64,000 nucleotides of DNA from Euleptes europaea (GCF_029931775.1 NC_079332.1:3298501-3362500); one strand, 5' to 3'; counted from the first letter of the stretch, positions 35,399 to 50,100 are shown. Notes: generated by a model not told the origin, from the letters alone. Translations and numbers: made by a program.

Positions 35399-38160
35399 TT
35401 TTACTTTATTTTGTAAATTGTATAAATGCATGTTTATCTTGGACTCGATTGCAGAAGTCATACGACTTCCAGCTGCCAGGCCAGAGACACGAGGATATTT
35501 TTTTTAAAGACGAGAACAAAACAGAATATGCCTTCTGTAACACACCTGTTCTGTGAATTGGTAGGCTACTCACCATAAGAGAGCTTCCAAAGCAGTGTGA
35601 GAACGCAGCCACTCCTTTGACCGGATCCTTCACTCAGTTTCAGCTGAGGTGGCAGAAAGAGCAAGGATTCTGGAGGAAGTTGCAATCCCCCAGTTTCAAT
35701 ATAGTGTGTTATATGTGGGTGAAGAATCACATACGTTTCCCCTGAGCTCCTTGGAAGAAGGGCAGCTTTTGTGAGGAACGGCGCCTAGGTGACCCTGTTC
35801 AAGCCAGCGTTAGAGGTGATGGGTTGAGTCTGAGTGGTGGAGAGACGGGGGCAGAGGAAATATTTTTTTGGGGGGGGCATAGTTCTTGGCAGCTCCAGAG
35901 CAGGAGGACCAGGGGTTGCACCTCACTGCCTCAGAAGGCACAGGAAGACGCTTTCTTTTGGCAGCTAGGAGTACAAAACATTCCCCCCCTTAGCCATGAT
36001 GCACAGTGCCGCTTTTGGAGGGCTGCGCAGGTTGTCCCACATAGGGTTTAATTATAGTACATGCACTCCTTCAGACGCACGCACATGCAGGCACACCCAC
36101 CCGTCACACTGGAGTGTGCTAGAGCACAGTGCTGTCCTACTTGTGCTCCAGCACAATTCACGTAACCGAATCATTATTTTACCCTCTGACCCTCCCCCAT
36201 GAGACCATCCTGTGACTTTGCAAAGGGAGACGCTTCCTTATGATTCTGTAAAGGGCACATGAAACCCACTTGGGCGGTGAGGGAGGAGGAGGAGGCAGCT
36301 GCTAGCAACCAGAATGCGGCCTTTTTATACAGATGTTAGCACAATTGAGCAGTTATCTGCTTGAACCAAGTGCTAGGCGGCAGCAGCCCTTCTTTGCTGA
36401 AGGGAAACCTCCCTGTTAGTTCTGAACTCCTTGCTCAGAGATCAGTAACGGTATCATCCTTAATTGGGAGCAAGCCTTATTGATCCCAGTGGTGGTGATG
36501 AGTGAGCAGCATAGGACTGAGTGGCGTGTAATAAAGCCGAATTTTAGTCACTCACGGCCCCCTCGACTGCAACACATCCACCACATCTAGTAACTTTGAC
36601 GACTCAAGTGCTTATTACTCCACACCGTTTCCACAAGGCCAAGCTCAGTCTACACCCTTGCCGCTTAAGCTTACAGAACAGTGGTTCCCAAACTTTTTGG
36701 GCCACTGCCCCCTTGGCTCCACAAACTCAACCCCAGCGCCCCTACCCTATCCTATAAAAAGCATTATTCAAAATAAGGGTTTGCTTGACTCACTAAAGAA
36801 GATAGTAACAATAAAATTTCAAAACAGTAACAACTGAAATGTATTCAACAAGACTGATGAACTTGATCCGGTGGTACCAGCTCTTCAAAGTCTGGAAAAA
36901 AAATTCCGATAGTTTCCACCAAATTTGCCAGCATGGTGCCACAGCTCGATCTATTGTAAATTAGTGAACAACACAGTTGAAGGGGGCCACCTCGAGCGCC
37001 CCCCCCCCTCAGGCGAGTGGTACTGCCCACTGATATAGAACAACGAAGACTGAATCGGCCGAAACCCTTTTAATATATTCATGAAATAATCAGCTAACCT
37101 GCACTTCAGTCTGAAAACTCACACCTGAACCACACCGCTATCTGCTTGAACTACCCACTGGGGGAAGGACTTGGCGCTGCCGTCAGGAGACGAGACTGTG
37201 CTTCAGACGACAAGGAATCCGGTCACTCATTTACCGTTCAATCCTATGTTCAATCAAGTCTAAGCCCAATCGGTGGGCTTACACTGGACTTAACTCGACA
37301 TAGGAATGCACTGTTACCAATTGATAAAGTCAGTGTGCAGGTAACTTCTGTTTCATTGAAATGTCTTCATCGCTGACATAGTTGAAGAGATTGGAGGGGG
37401 TGTCTTCCTGAATTAAGAGATTAATTAGAAAAGGGACTAAGTTTACTGTACTAACAGTAGTGGCGATATATGTGGATGCTAATCAGTAAAGTAGATTAGT
37501 GTGGCCTAACTATGCAGCATAAACTACCTACAACAATAACACCTCATTGTGACTGATGCAAAATAAAAGGATAATTTTATGCAACTTTCTTCTCATTTCT
37601 TTTCGGCAACTGTTTGCGGAGTCGACTAACTGCGATTCAGTGGAAGAAACTGCAGGCATATAAGAACCTGCCTTATGCCAAGTCGGAACACTGGTCTGAC
37701 TAGCTCGAAGTTTGTCCGACTGGCAGCTACTCTCTGGCAGATCTTTCTGAACACCTGCTAGGCAAGATACCTTTTAACTGGAGATGTCAGGGACTGAACC
37801 TGGGAGCAAATGTCCCAGCACCAGAAAGTACTCAGAATGAGTTAGGCTGTGGAACCAGTTAGTATTACCTTAGTGACTTCCAGCTACAGAAGTCTTTGTA
37901 GATTTCTGTGGAGCGCCCCGCTGGGGAGAAAAGCAGGATAAGAAATGAACTAAATAAATAAATATTGCATGCCACATAGAACGAGCAGTTAACAGATAAA
38001 GCGACAGCATTTCCCCACATACCAGTTAATACGTATATTCTCAGTTTTGAAGGCTTTCCTCTTCAAATTATAGATGGGAAGCGTATCAGGACAGTGAACT
38101 GCAGGCGCCTTGGGTTTTTTTGCCAAGTACTAGAATACATTTGTGTAGTGTAGTGGTTAG
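35399..38160. other. Convergent intergenic region
   Basis: This lies between the MFSD1-like poly(A) site and the JPT2 3' side. It holds a hAT element (36679-37032), a short old repeat at 37230-37315 and a diverged family B SINE (37659-37818). No exon is supported in the rest. Confidence 0.5.
36679..37032. mobile_element. hAT-type nonautonomous transposon with 8-bp target duplication
   Basis: The 354-bp element starts CAGTGGTTCCCAAACTTTTT and ends TACTGCCCACTG, so the termini CAGTGG/CCACTG are inverted. The flanks TTACAGAA and ATATAGAA match at six of eight positions, as expected for an old hAT target duplication. Confidence 0.75.
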
Positions 38161-38165
38161 AGTAG

Positions 38166-38463
38166 AGCCCCGTGGTGCAGTGGTAAGCTGCAGTACTGCA
38201 GTCCAAGCTCTGCTGACAACCTGAGTTCGATCCCAACGGAAGTCGGTTTCAGGTAGCCGGCTCAAGGTTGACTCAGCCTTCCATCCTTCCGAGGTCGGTC
38301 AAATGAGTCCCCAGCTTGCTGGGGGTAAAGGGGAAGACGACTGGGGAAGGCACTGGCAAACCACCTCGTAAAACAGAGTCTACCTAGTAAACATCGGGAT
38401 GTGACGTCACCCCATGGGTCAGGAATGGCCCAGTGCTTGCATAGGGGACCTTCACCTTTTTTT
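38166..38463 (+). repeat. tRNA-derived SINE, family C
   Basis: Head GCCCCGTGGTGCAGTGGTAA with B box GAGTTCGATCCC, body ACGGAAGTCGGTTTCAGG, end GGGGACCTTCACCTTTTTT. Further copies: 57949-58212 (plus), a tail fragment at 51644-51690 and a piece at 52020-52065. Confidence 0.85.
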
Positions 38464-38476
38464 AGTGGTTAGAGTA

Positions 38477-38690
38477 CCCTTACCTGGATGGCCCAGGCTA
38501 GCCCAACCTCATCAGATCTTGGAAGCCAAGCAGGGTCAGCCCTGCTTAGTACAGGGATGAGAGACCCCCGAGGAAGTCCAGGGTTGCTACACAGATGAAG
38601 GCAATAGCAAACCACCTCTGTTCATCTCCTGTCTTGAAAACTATGCACTCACCGTAAATTGGCTGCAGCTTGACGGGACTCTCCACCAGT
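38477..38690 (+). repeat. 5S-Sauria-type SINE
   Basis: Contains GGCCCAGGCTAGCCCAACC, GAAGCCAAGCAGGGTCAGCC and the tail TGGCTGCAGCTTGACGGGA. It has no CA run; an older SINE follows. Confidence 0.85.
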
Positions 38691-38889
38691 GGCCAGAGGG
38701 TCAGACTAGGATTCAAGAGACCCTGGTCTGCCATGGAAGCCTGCTGGGTGGCCTGAGGCCAGTCCCACCCTCTCAGCCCTGCCTACATCACAGGATTGTG
38801 AGGATAAAATGCAGGAGAGGAGAACGCTGCAAGCCACTCTGGGAAGAAAGGCAGGGGGTATAAATGAAATAAACATAGCACCAGTCAAA

Positions 38890-41102
38890 TTTATTTCAGC
38901 GGAACCCCTAATACTCTGCATCTCCCAGTGCGGATAATTAAAAATCCACACGAGAGCCTGAGTGTACCCTGCTGAAACAAGTAACCCACATTCTTAAAGG
39001 AACTGCTGACCATACCAGAACGAGCCAGCAAACACCAGCCACATCTTGGGGGGGGGGAATGGCACAATTCAATCAGTAATAATTTAAGGTTTTTGCTGGA
39101 AAAACTGCTTTCCAAAACAGAGGCACTGGTGAAAATGCATCTTTTAATATTCAGCCCCACATGGTTCAATTTTCATAGGAGAAAGTCCAAAATACAATCC
39201 ATACAGCAAGTCAGAAGAGCAAGCTCAGGCTTCCGGTTGCCACACGTTAATCCCTTTTGGGACAAGCACACTTCAGGGGTCCGTTCAGGTCTACACACAT
39301 TCTTATTCAGCGATCCTCCGCAGTTTAAACTGAGGGGATTCTTACCACAAAAGACGCCGCAAAAAGCGATCCAAGAGCCATTCTCCCCTCCCAAAGAACA
39401 GAAGCCAGAAGATACACATTCTGTAATCATTAAAAGTATCCAGATCCTAAAAAAAAAACTCCAGTCCGATTCAATATCTGGAACAGAGGTCACTCCTCAG
39501 AAGCAACAGGTTGGCGTTTCTGCTGGTGCACAAAGAACGGTTCTGCAAGACAGACCTTTGTTCTTTTGCATGCCCCAGGAATCCCCACGCGGGATGGAGC
39601 TGAGGGGCAAGCCGCCGTACAACTGCTGTTGACAAATAAAGAATCCTGGGATGCTGATCACAAGAAATCAATCCTAGGGAAAGTGACAAATTGAAGAACC
39701 CTCTCTCCAGCCTCCCCTGCCACCAAAAACCCGGTAAGTGAGGTTTCAGGAAATACAAACTACTGCGAACAGCCCATGTGCCAGAAAAGTATTGTATTGC
39801 AAGGGACCTGGAACTGTCCCTGACCAGATGAAGAGAGAGAGAGAGAACTTAAGGCAGCTACAACTTAGGATAAGTGACCTGGTAGGATGGTCCATTTCTC
39901 CCAGATAGGCTGGCCAAGTCCTTCCCTAGAGCTGGCACCCACATCGGTACGAGGTAGGGGAAAGCGGTCGCTGCAGCCCCCTGCCATAGTTTTCCACTGG
40001 CCCTCCTTCCCTCACCTGGAACTAGATTTGTCCCCTTACTGTAGGAAAGAGGTAACTAGGGGAAGAATAGGCAGAGCGCACAGAAACCGCAGCCTAGTCA
40101 GAAATCCTGACGCCATCTCCGGGGATGAGGACTTGGCGATCTCACAGGCTAGGCAGAACTGGCCCAAAGGCAAATGAAAGCTGCACCCAAGGCAAATGAA
40201 GGCACCCAACAGAGTCAGCAGAGAACCAGACCCATCCTGTTGATTTTCCAGGGCAGGGCAGGGGAGGTGAAGAGGCCAAAGAAAGCGAGAGCCTCCCGAG
40301 CTCAACTGTTTTGATTTGGAGGCCGGCGATGGGATACAATACAACCATCTCAGCTGCCTTCTTGGCCAGGCTTCAAGGTCTACGGTGACGCAGAGTGGGT
40401 TGGCAGACTTCTTGCGGGCGGGGGGAGGGTTAAAGCGCCACCCACAACAGAAAATACCCTCAGGGCCATGGTCAAATTCACCCCCTGTCCCCCCTAAGTA
40501 CCCAGAGGAGAGACCGTGCCGCACTTTCAGTCGAGAGCATATTTCTGTCGGCACAGATTGTAGAAGAGAGTATTGTCAAGGCAACCGCCACAAAGTGAAC
40601 GGCTCTGGAGACGGCTTGAGACAATTAGTGGTTGCAGGATATGTTTCAACCAAGATCTTTAACCAGAAGAGGACTTGTTTGCTGGATCGGGCTCTCTCCC
40701 CTTTTCCTCCAAAAATTTTCTACAGGCTACAGGAGAGCTCACAGTTCGGACCGACCTTCAGAATTCAGGCCAGCCTCCCTACCATGCTGTCTAGTACAGA
40801 TAAATCCCCTCAAGGCTGCATTACCCAATTCAAGCATCAAGAAAACAATCCTCATCACCAACCGTGTCACGAGGCCAGAAATCAACAGAAGTGAACAAAC
40901 TAGAAAAAAAATACTCTCCCGAGTCTGGTCTTTATCTTTAAAGCAGAGAAGCGCAGGCTGACTTCTGCCAGCAATCGGTCAAGCTACTGAGCGCCTCCCT
41001 TCCGCAAACCCCACCAGGCTAGCCTTTGGTTTCTGCCTTCCAACTCTCAGGTCATATTTCTGTGCTGACTCCATTAGGGAAGGGGAAGACCTTGGGCCCC
41101 CC
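38890..41102 (-). other. Probable JPT2 3' UTR
   Basis: About 2 kb downstream of the JPT2 stop is largely free of recognisable repeats, in contrast to its surroundings, as expected of a long 3' UTR. A minus-strand AATAAA at 38890-38895, just past an old SINE, and an ATTAAA near 39136-39141 are candidate poly(A) signals. Which is used cannot be decided from sequence. Confidence 0.4.
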
Positions 41103-44100
41103 CTAGTAGAACGAAATGCTGGATTTGCCCCCGGGAGGGTTAAGGACTTTGTTGTGCGATCGTGGCGGTGGCCCCAGCCGAGGCTCATGGTCTTCGATCT
41201 TGAGTCCGGCCTCTTTGGGGGTTTCTTTTGGCGGCTCTCTCTTTCCGCGTGCCTCTGCCACCTGTGGTCTTTGGGCTTCTGGAGCTGTGGAACAAGAAAT
41301 GCCGTTAGAGTGACAATCAGCCCGCCCGACTGTGTTATTAGGATGTCTGGGAGGACAGGTCCCTTGACAACATTCCTTCCGTCCTTCATTTTTGTATCCT
41401 GCTCCAAACCGGCACTCCAGGTGAAAGGGCACAGAGGCCAAGAGAGGCATTGTCTTGACACTATTTCTCCCATATAGGAGTTTTTACCAGCATGGTAGGG
41501 CACATCGTTGCCTGTGAACATCCTCAGTGCCTTATGCAAAACCCTCACACTAAACCACCCCCACAAAGCTGCTTACAATCACAATCCTCAAGCTTAACCA
41601 GGGGAAGAAGCCGACTTTCTCTACCACTTAAGGGAGAGTCAAACCAGCTTACAATCACTTTCCCCTCCCCACAACAGACACCCTGTGAGGTAGGTGGGGC
41701 TGAAAGAGGTCTAAGAGCTGTGACTAGCCAAGGTCATCCAGCTGGCTTCACATGTAGGAGTGGGGAAACCAACCTGGTTCACCATATTAGCTTCTGCCGC
41801 TCATGTGGAGGAGTGGGGAATCAAACCCGGTGCTACAAATCAGAGTTCACCGCTTCAATAATAGGCAGGTAGGTAGTTTGTCACAAAACTCAAAAGGGCA
41901 GGTCAGATTTCACTGTGCCAAAAAATGTGATGTATGGCTGGGAAAAGCAGAAGCGGGCCTGTACCTTAGGGCCATTCTATTTTGCCACTTACCTTTTGGT
42001 TTTTGTTCCTGGGGGGAATCTCCTCTGTCACACAACATAATGTGATCCTGGGGGAGAAAAGATTTTGTTTTTGTTTTTTAAAAATCAAGAAAGGTACTGG
42101 CTCCTAACACACAGTAACACATTATTCTAGCTTTACAGAGGTTACAAATATGCCTGCCACTAGCCCTTTCCCAAGGATAGGGCTTCTGATATGCTCTTCA
42201 CATTTCTGGAGTGTTGCCCAGGCAGGTAGGACAACCTGCGAGGCAGAAGAGTTTCAGCACTGTGTGGGCATTTGGCAACACGACTGACATCTTCTCCTGC
42301 AGCATTTCTTCTTTTATAAAACAGCTGGGCAATTACAGTCCAACGCGCTACAAAAAGCCGAGTCAGCACGCGGAGGACGGTTTTCACCGTACCAGTTGTT
42401 TCTGAACTCTGTAGTCAGGAAACTCCCAAGTCAGCAACCGCAGTGATTAAATTTAAAGGCACAGCTGCTTCCTTTGCAGCATTCAGTCATCTGCAGGCTG
42501 GACTTCCCTCAAATCTGCTGGGAGGAAGTGCATAATAGCTACAATTCAGTTTTACCTTAGGCTTGTTTGGGTGTGCTCTGACGGTGCTGAAGGGTTCTGG
42601 AGACCCGAAGATATTGCTCGTTTTCCCACCGGGTGGATTTGTAAGATGACGGTAAGAGTTAGGTTTATGGCCCTCAAAAATGCCGCTGTCCTTTCCACCT
42701 GCAAGAAGAAGAGCTGGTTTTTATATGCCGACTTTCTCTATCACTTAAGGCAGAATAAAACTGGCTTACATTCTCCTGCTGCTTGCAAAGCGTCAGCTGA
42801 ACATCTCTGGAAGAACAGAGAGACCTTAACAGCAGCAGTGTGAAATCCAAAAGGCAAGGCGTCCTAAAGGCGGGACATTTATTGCACGGGCAACACCAAC
42901 CCTAGCACTCCATTCCAGGAGATTCAAGAACAGCATGACTCACCTGGAGGATTTGTTTTCTTTGGGATGTTCTGAGGTTCTTCACCCGCTCCAAAGATGT
43001 TAGACGCCATTCTGTGTGGTCTGAGAGGGGAGGAGACCTCTTCTGGGCATCCAAAGGGGTCGCTGGAGCCCCCTCCGGGCGGTTTCAATCCCCTGGTTTG
43101 CAGAAAGCCAAAAAACCACTATGAGAAGACACTTCTCAACTGAATTCTGCAACACAGCACGCCAAACATTTGCCCCAGTGAAACCTCTTCCCAGCCTTGC
43201 AGCTTCCATGGAGTGAGTCATATCCTCCACAGGGGAGGGGCTTGGTGGGTTATCGCCTTCCCATAATCTGTACATCCAGTTACTGCTTTATATAAAGTCA
43301 AAATTTGCTTGAGCGCATCGTGAACAAACGTAGTGTCGTACAATTTTTTTAGCACAATGATCAGTCACGTTAAAAACATACTGTTATCAGGGAGCCTGTT
43401 CAGTAAACCTTTGCTCTTAGATCTACATAGGTCCTTCCTCAGGCAAAATAAGAACAACAACATAACACTAAAATTTCCTTACAAAGTCGATACACAAATA
43501 GACCAGGCCAATTTTTTTCCACCCAGTCCTTCCCAATTGTCTCAGTATTTGGGTGAAGTCATTACCACACCCATCTGCAAGCTGAGTAAGGCTGAATGCA
43601 TGGAATAGACTTGAGTTATGTGCTCATCCGCACCCTTTTACAGTTTGTACTGAAACTGTTTCTTACATGCATCTTGAGACACATGTCAAAAGAAAACACC
43701 CAAGTGCCAGAAAACACATGCAGCATTCTTTACTTTATTTCCCCTCGCCCCCGAGTTTTCATTTACACTTTTGTCAAACTGGGCTATCTTCCTATTATGT
43801 TTTAGAAGAAGAGTTGGTTTTTATATGCCGACTTTCTCTACCACTTAAGGGAGACTCCAACCAGCTTATAATCACTGTCCCTTCCCCTCCCCACAATAGA
43901 CACCCTGTGAGGTAGGTGGGGCTGAGAGAGCTCTATCAGAGCTGTGACTTGCCCAAGGTCACCCAGCTGGCTTCGTGTGTAGGAGGGGATTAGCCTCCGC
44001 CGCTCATGTGGAGGAGTGGGGATTCAAACCCGGTTCTTCAGATCAGAATCCACCGCTCTTAACCACTACACCATGCAGTTTTGTACAGTACTGAAGCAGT

Positions 44101-47100
44101 TTTGTGCTGTAGTATTGGTAAAAAAAGAACAGGCTGCCATAAGATATGGAGAGTGGAGCAGAGCCAAAGAAGCTGAGCTCATTATTACTAATAGGGCATC
44201 AAAAAGTTAAGTTTTGACCAACGACCCCGAAAGGTCACCGGCTCAGTGGGAGCAACTTCCTTTATCTTGAATTTGGGCAGCTAGTACAACGCGGACAAAT
44301 ACTGTTCAACTGTTGCAACCTCCATGCCCTCACTTCAGCTTTAAGCAGAAGGACACATTCCAGAGCAAAGCCAAGCGAACCCGGTGCAAGCATAATAAAA
44401 GAAGGCAGCTTAGATGGAAAAAGAAACACGTGAGATTATTCCCTCAGTGCTATTTGACCACAGCAAAAAATCAAACAACAGATATTAATGGCACGTGGAT
44501 GAGGGTGGCCTCACAATTAGCAGCCAGTGCCTACACAAGGACATTTCCTGCTAGCAATCACTAATTCTTCAGATTCGTCACCTCTGCAACACAATGGCAG
44601 TCAAGAAAATAACTATTTAAGACAGGACGAAAAGAGATCTCTTACTGTTTCTACTGAGAAGGTGAACGTGCTCAGATTTCAAAAAACCCCTATAATCTAC
44701 TCCAGATCCTAGAGCTCTTGCTCTCTGAATGTTTTCCTGTGCAGTAAGAATGCCTGAATAGGAACAAGAAAGCAAGATCAAGTTAATTCATGCCATAATA
44801 TATCCTGTTACTATGTATGGGTGTGAAAGCTGGATGATGAAGAAAGCTGACAGGAAGAAAGTAGATTCCTCTGAAATGTGGTATTGGAGGAGTTTTATGG
44901 ATACCGTGGACCATCAAAAAGGCAAATAAGTGGGTTCTAGATCAAATCAAGCCTGAACTGCCCATAGAAGCTAAAATGACTAAACTGAGGCTATCGTACA
45001 TTGGTCACATTAGCATAAGACAAGAGTCACTAGAAAAGACAGTCATGCTAGGAAAAGTTGAAGGCAGCAGGAAAAAAGGAAGACCCAACATGAGATGGAT
45101 GGACTCCATCAAGGAAGCTCCGGCCCTCAGTTTGCAAGACCTGAGCAAGGCTGTTAACGATAGGAAGTTTTAGAGGTCATTGATTCATAGGGTCGCCATG
45201 AGTCAGAAGCAACTTGACGGCACTTAAGACACATACAGTGTCCTCACGGTGCCTCAAGTGAAGCTAGACATTATTTATTTCCTTAATTTCTCCTCCATGG
45301 GGACCCAAAGCATCTTCCATTGTTCTCATCTCCTCCCATTTTATCCTCACAACAACCCTGTGAGGTAGATTAGGCTGAGTGCATGTGACTGGCCCAAGTT
45401 CACCCAGCAAGCTTCCAAAGCAGAACAGGGGTTCGATCCTCGGTCTCCCAGACCCTTGTCCACTATCCACTACGTTACACTCACTATCTCTTTTGTATTA
45501 CATGGGAAACTATTCTACACAAATTTCAGAGGGCGCATGTTTAGCTCCATCATGCTCATCATGTCCATGCGGTTTATTTATGCACCCAGTTGCACTATGG
45601 AGGGGAGGAAATTAAAAAAAGACATGTTTGAGCATTTTCCCTGGGATGCTGTTCTACAAGAAAGCAGGAAATGTAGGCTCCTTGTAGCAACTATTAGCAG
45701 GCAGCTTTTGAAAAAAACGTTCTGAAGATGCAGACTCCCCAACAGCCAAATCCCATTTTCAAGACAGCGCTGGCTGTCATGATTGAGCCTCCCGGGGTGG
45801 GGGGAATTATCAGACAGCACGGTCTAATGCTCTTTTAACAGCCAGCAGCATGATCAACCTCCGACAGCGAAAACGATCTATTCTGGACGATCACAAGACC
45901 CACGTACTTACGCCCCTCAGGAAAAGGACTCCCAAGAGGAGCGATCAGCCTCCATCTGATCCTCAAGCGCTTCATTAGGCAGATTCTGCTCCAGGGAAGG
46001 GCACCTCAAGACAATCACAGAACACGAGAAACTGCACAAGTCACTGAGCTGTTTTTGTTCTGAATCATGTGTGCGATCCATCTCACACATGGGCTATTCT
46101 AACCACCGTCACCCAGGATGGAAGCTTCTCTAGGACTTTATGGAAGAACAGAAACATTCTCATCTCTGCAGGACGTACATGCCAGCCAGTACTTGTATGT
46201 TTACCTGGCTGGCAGGAATAAGCGGTAGGATTACTGAAGCCCTGTGCAATCTACAAAGCCAGCATCACAGTTTCAGCATCCATGTCACCTGATTTTCCCA
46301 TCAATAATTTGCACACTCCCGTTTGGGAGCAGAGGCTGCAGGCGTGCCCGACAGTCCTGGATATTCGCCCACTTTACGGCAGGTCCACTTTGAGGAAGCA
46401 ATTCTTGGTGCTTGGCCAAGACTGAGTGATACTGGGGTTAGGGAGAGACTATGGATTCCCTGCAAATTCTGTTGTTACAGACTTCACTTCTTTCCTTCCA
46501 CACAACTCGTATCTGGGGGACCCAAGGTAGCATCTGGCCCAGGACTCTTCCCATTGCTGACCCTTACCATGGGAGGGGCTGTGGTACAGCATCTGTATAA
46601 GTATAAGGCAGCTTCATGTGTTCAAAAACCCCTCTCCTCCTGATAGTTTCAAGAACACTGCATAAAGTAGAAGGTGGATCCAGTTCACGTTCAAGAAGTT
46701 TCTGGGAGAAGAAGAGTTGGTTTTTATATGCCGACTTGCTCTACCACTTAAGGCAGAATCAAACCAGCTTACAATCACCTTCCCTTCCCCTCCCCACAAC
46801 AGACACCCTGTGAGATAGGTGGGGCTGAGAGAGCTGTCACTGGCCCAAGGTCACCCAGCTGGCTTCTTGTGTAGGAGTGGGGAAACAAATCCAGTTCACC
46901 AGATTAGCCTCCGCTGCTCATGTGGAGAAGTGGGGAATCAAACCCGGTTCTCCAGAGTCCACCGCTCCAAACCACTGCTCTTAACCACTACACCGCGCTG
47001 GAGAAAAGAAATGCACGGCGGCAAACTGAGCAAAGCATCGGCAAAGCACCAAACTACAATGCAAGGAGAAGCAAAAGCTATGAGTTGTTTGTGGCCCAGG

Positions 47101-50100
47101 ATTTAGAAAGCTGGCTTTGATCTTGAAGCCGAATGGGTATGATGGTGCAGCGGCACCTGGGCCTTATTGTGCCACGCCACAGAGCGTTTGGCAGGCAGCC
47201 TCTTCTATGTTTACATTCCACTCATGCAAACAATTTTTTGTGGTTATATCAGCAGCCAACTTCCAGTCGCTCTCGCAGTTATATAAACACGCCAGCCAGC
47301 CTTTCCCCCACCCACCCCTAAATGTAAAGAAAAGCCAAGTCCAAGTCCTGTCTCCGTCAACATATTCTCAGTCCCAGTTCTCCCCAAGGCAAACAGGAAT
47401 TATACTGGGTCCATAAAGATGGTAAAGTACATATGAACATATGAAGCTGCCTTATACTGAATCAGATCCCTGGTTCATCAAAGTCAGTACTGCCTACCCT
47501 GGCAGTGGCTCTCCAGGGTCTCAGGCAAGGGTGAACGAATTAAATTAAGTAATTAAGATTAAATATGGGGTAAGACTAAAGTCACGACTGAGTCTGGGCC
47601 TGGAGATAACAAATGACTAGTTAAAATTCCCTATCTGTTCCCCCCGCCTATTTCTTTTCTGTACCCCTTTTATTATGGAAGAAAAAAAGGAGGGGAATAA
47701 AACCCAACCTAAAAACAAAAGCTGGGTACCCAAGGTTGCGTGAAAAGAAAATATATATGAGTCTATGTATAAATACTGAAAGTATAAGTTATTAGAAGCG
47801 CTATATAAAAGTTAAAATTATTTAAAAGCATTAAAATAGCACAATGGCATTTCCTGAGGTTGATAACTATAACCACATACCAAATGTGTTTCGGCCTATG
47901 GGGCCATCATCAGAGGTTAATTAAAACCCTTTGTTAAACCTGCACACATTTACAGAAATACATTAATGAATACAAATACAAACAGTTCAAACCCAACCAG
48001 GCATGTGTGTATATGTTGTAAATTCTATTCCCAAATACTCAAACATCTGGTATAATAGGTTCTTGTTAGTGTAAGTCTCTCAAATACTATGTGTGCAAGT
48101 ATTTACTAGGTTGATACCTGCACACATAGTATTTGAGAGACTTATATATATTTTCTTTTCACCCAACCTTGAATACCCCCTTTTTATTATAAAAATATAA
48201 CAACAAAACAAAGATCAATTTCCCCTGGAGGGACCTGGCAGCTTTGGAGTATATTTGGAGTAACAATTTCCCCTGGAGGGACCTGGCAGCTTTGGAGTAT
48301 ATATCTGGAGCATCAATTTCCCCTGGAGAGACCTGGCAGCTTTGGAGTATATTTGGAGCATCAATTTCCTCTGGAGGGACCTGGCAGCTTTGGAGTATAT
48401 TTGGAGTATATCTGGAGTATATATTTTAGGTCCTGCCCCCTAAATCCCCAGGAATTTCCCACTCCTCTGGGTTTCCGGGCGGCTAACAACATACAACACA
48501 TATCATTAAAACCCAGTAAATATATAAAATACACAGGACTTACATAAGACTAAAATATAATTATAATATAATCCTGAAGAACTCCGAGAACATAATCACC
48601 CACACACCATTAGATTGCCTAGATATAACACTGCTTATTACATTTATATTTTATAGTAGCGCTTTGTGTGTTAAGTAACTCGGGAGCTGATTCTAGGGTT
48701 AGGTCAGGTTTTAAAACAAAGCTTCTTAAACTGTGGGCCGCGACCCCATATGAAAAATTTGGCAACAGTATAACGTTACGATTTGTCATCAGCAAATGTT
48801 TGATTTATATACCTAATTTTATATGCCTATATGCTGCTCCATCTTCAGGCACTGGCCCCTAAATTCGCAGGAATTTCCCAAACTGTAGTTGGGCAACCTG
48901 TATGGCCTAAAACCTAAGAGGGGTAAACTGGTATACACTCGTAAGAGTTGGAAGGCACCCCCAGGGGTCATCTAGTCCATCCCCATCCACCCCTGCACAA
49001 TGCAGGGGACGCTCACTCTACCTTGCAGGGGCAGTTTGTAATAGCTCCTCTGGGTTTCCAGGTGCCGCTCCTCTGGGTTTCCGGGCAGCTAACAGCATAC
49101 AACACGTATTATTAAAACCCAGTAAATATATAAAATATATAGGACTTACATCAGACAAGAATATAATTATAATATAATCCTGAAGAACTCCGAGAACATA
49201 ATCACCCCCCCACACCATTAGATTGCCTAGATATAACACTGCTTATTACATTTATATTTTATAGTAGCGCTTAGTAGGAGTTGGAAGGGACCCCCAGGGG
49301 TCATCTAGTCCACCCCCACCCACCCCTGCACAATGCAGGGGACGCACGCTCTACCTTGCAGGGGCAGTTTGTAATAGCGAGATACACTGTTTGGTTTCTA
49401 CCCTGCGCCGCAGTATAGTAGCGCTTAGTAGGAGTTGGAAGGGACCCCCAGGGGTCATCTAGTCCACCCCACCCACCCTTGCACAATGCAGGGGACGCAC
49501 GCTCTACCTTGCAGGGGCAGTTTGTAACAGCGAGATACATTGTTTGGTTTCTACCCTGCGCCGCAGTATAGTAGTGCTTAGTAGGAGTTGGAAGGGACCC
49601 CCAGGGGTCATCTAGTCCACCCCCACCCACCCCTGCACAATGCAGGGGACGCACGCTCTACCTTGCAGGGGCAGTTTGTAACAGCGGGATACATTGTTTG
49701 GTTTCTACCCTGCGCCGCAGTATAGTAGCGCTTAGTAGGAGTTGGAAGGGACCCCAGGGGTCATCTAGTCCACCCCCCCGCACAATGCAGGGGACGCACG
49801 CTCTACCTTGCAGGGGCAGTTTGTAATAGCGAGATACACTGTTTGGTTTCTACCCTGCGCCGCAGTATAGTAGCGCTTAGTAGGAGTTGGAAGGGACCCC
49901 CAGGGGTCATCTAGTCCACCCCCACCCACCCCTGCACAATGCAGGGGACGCACGCTCTACCTTGCAGGGGCAGTTTGTAATAGCGAGATACATTGTTTGG
50001 TTTCTACCCTGCGCCGCAGTATAGTAGCGCTTAGTAGGAGTTGGAAGGGACCCCAGGGGTCATCTAGTCCACCCCCACCCACCCCTGCACAATGCAGGGG

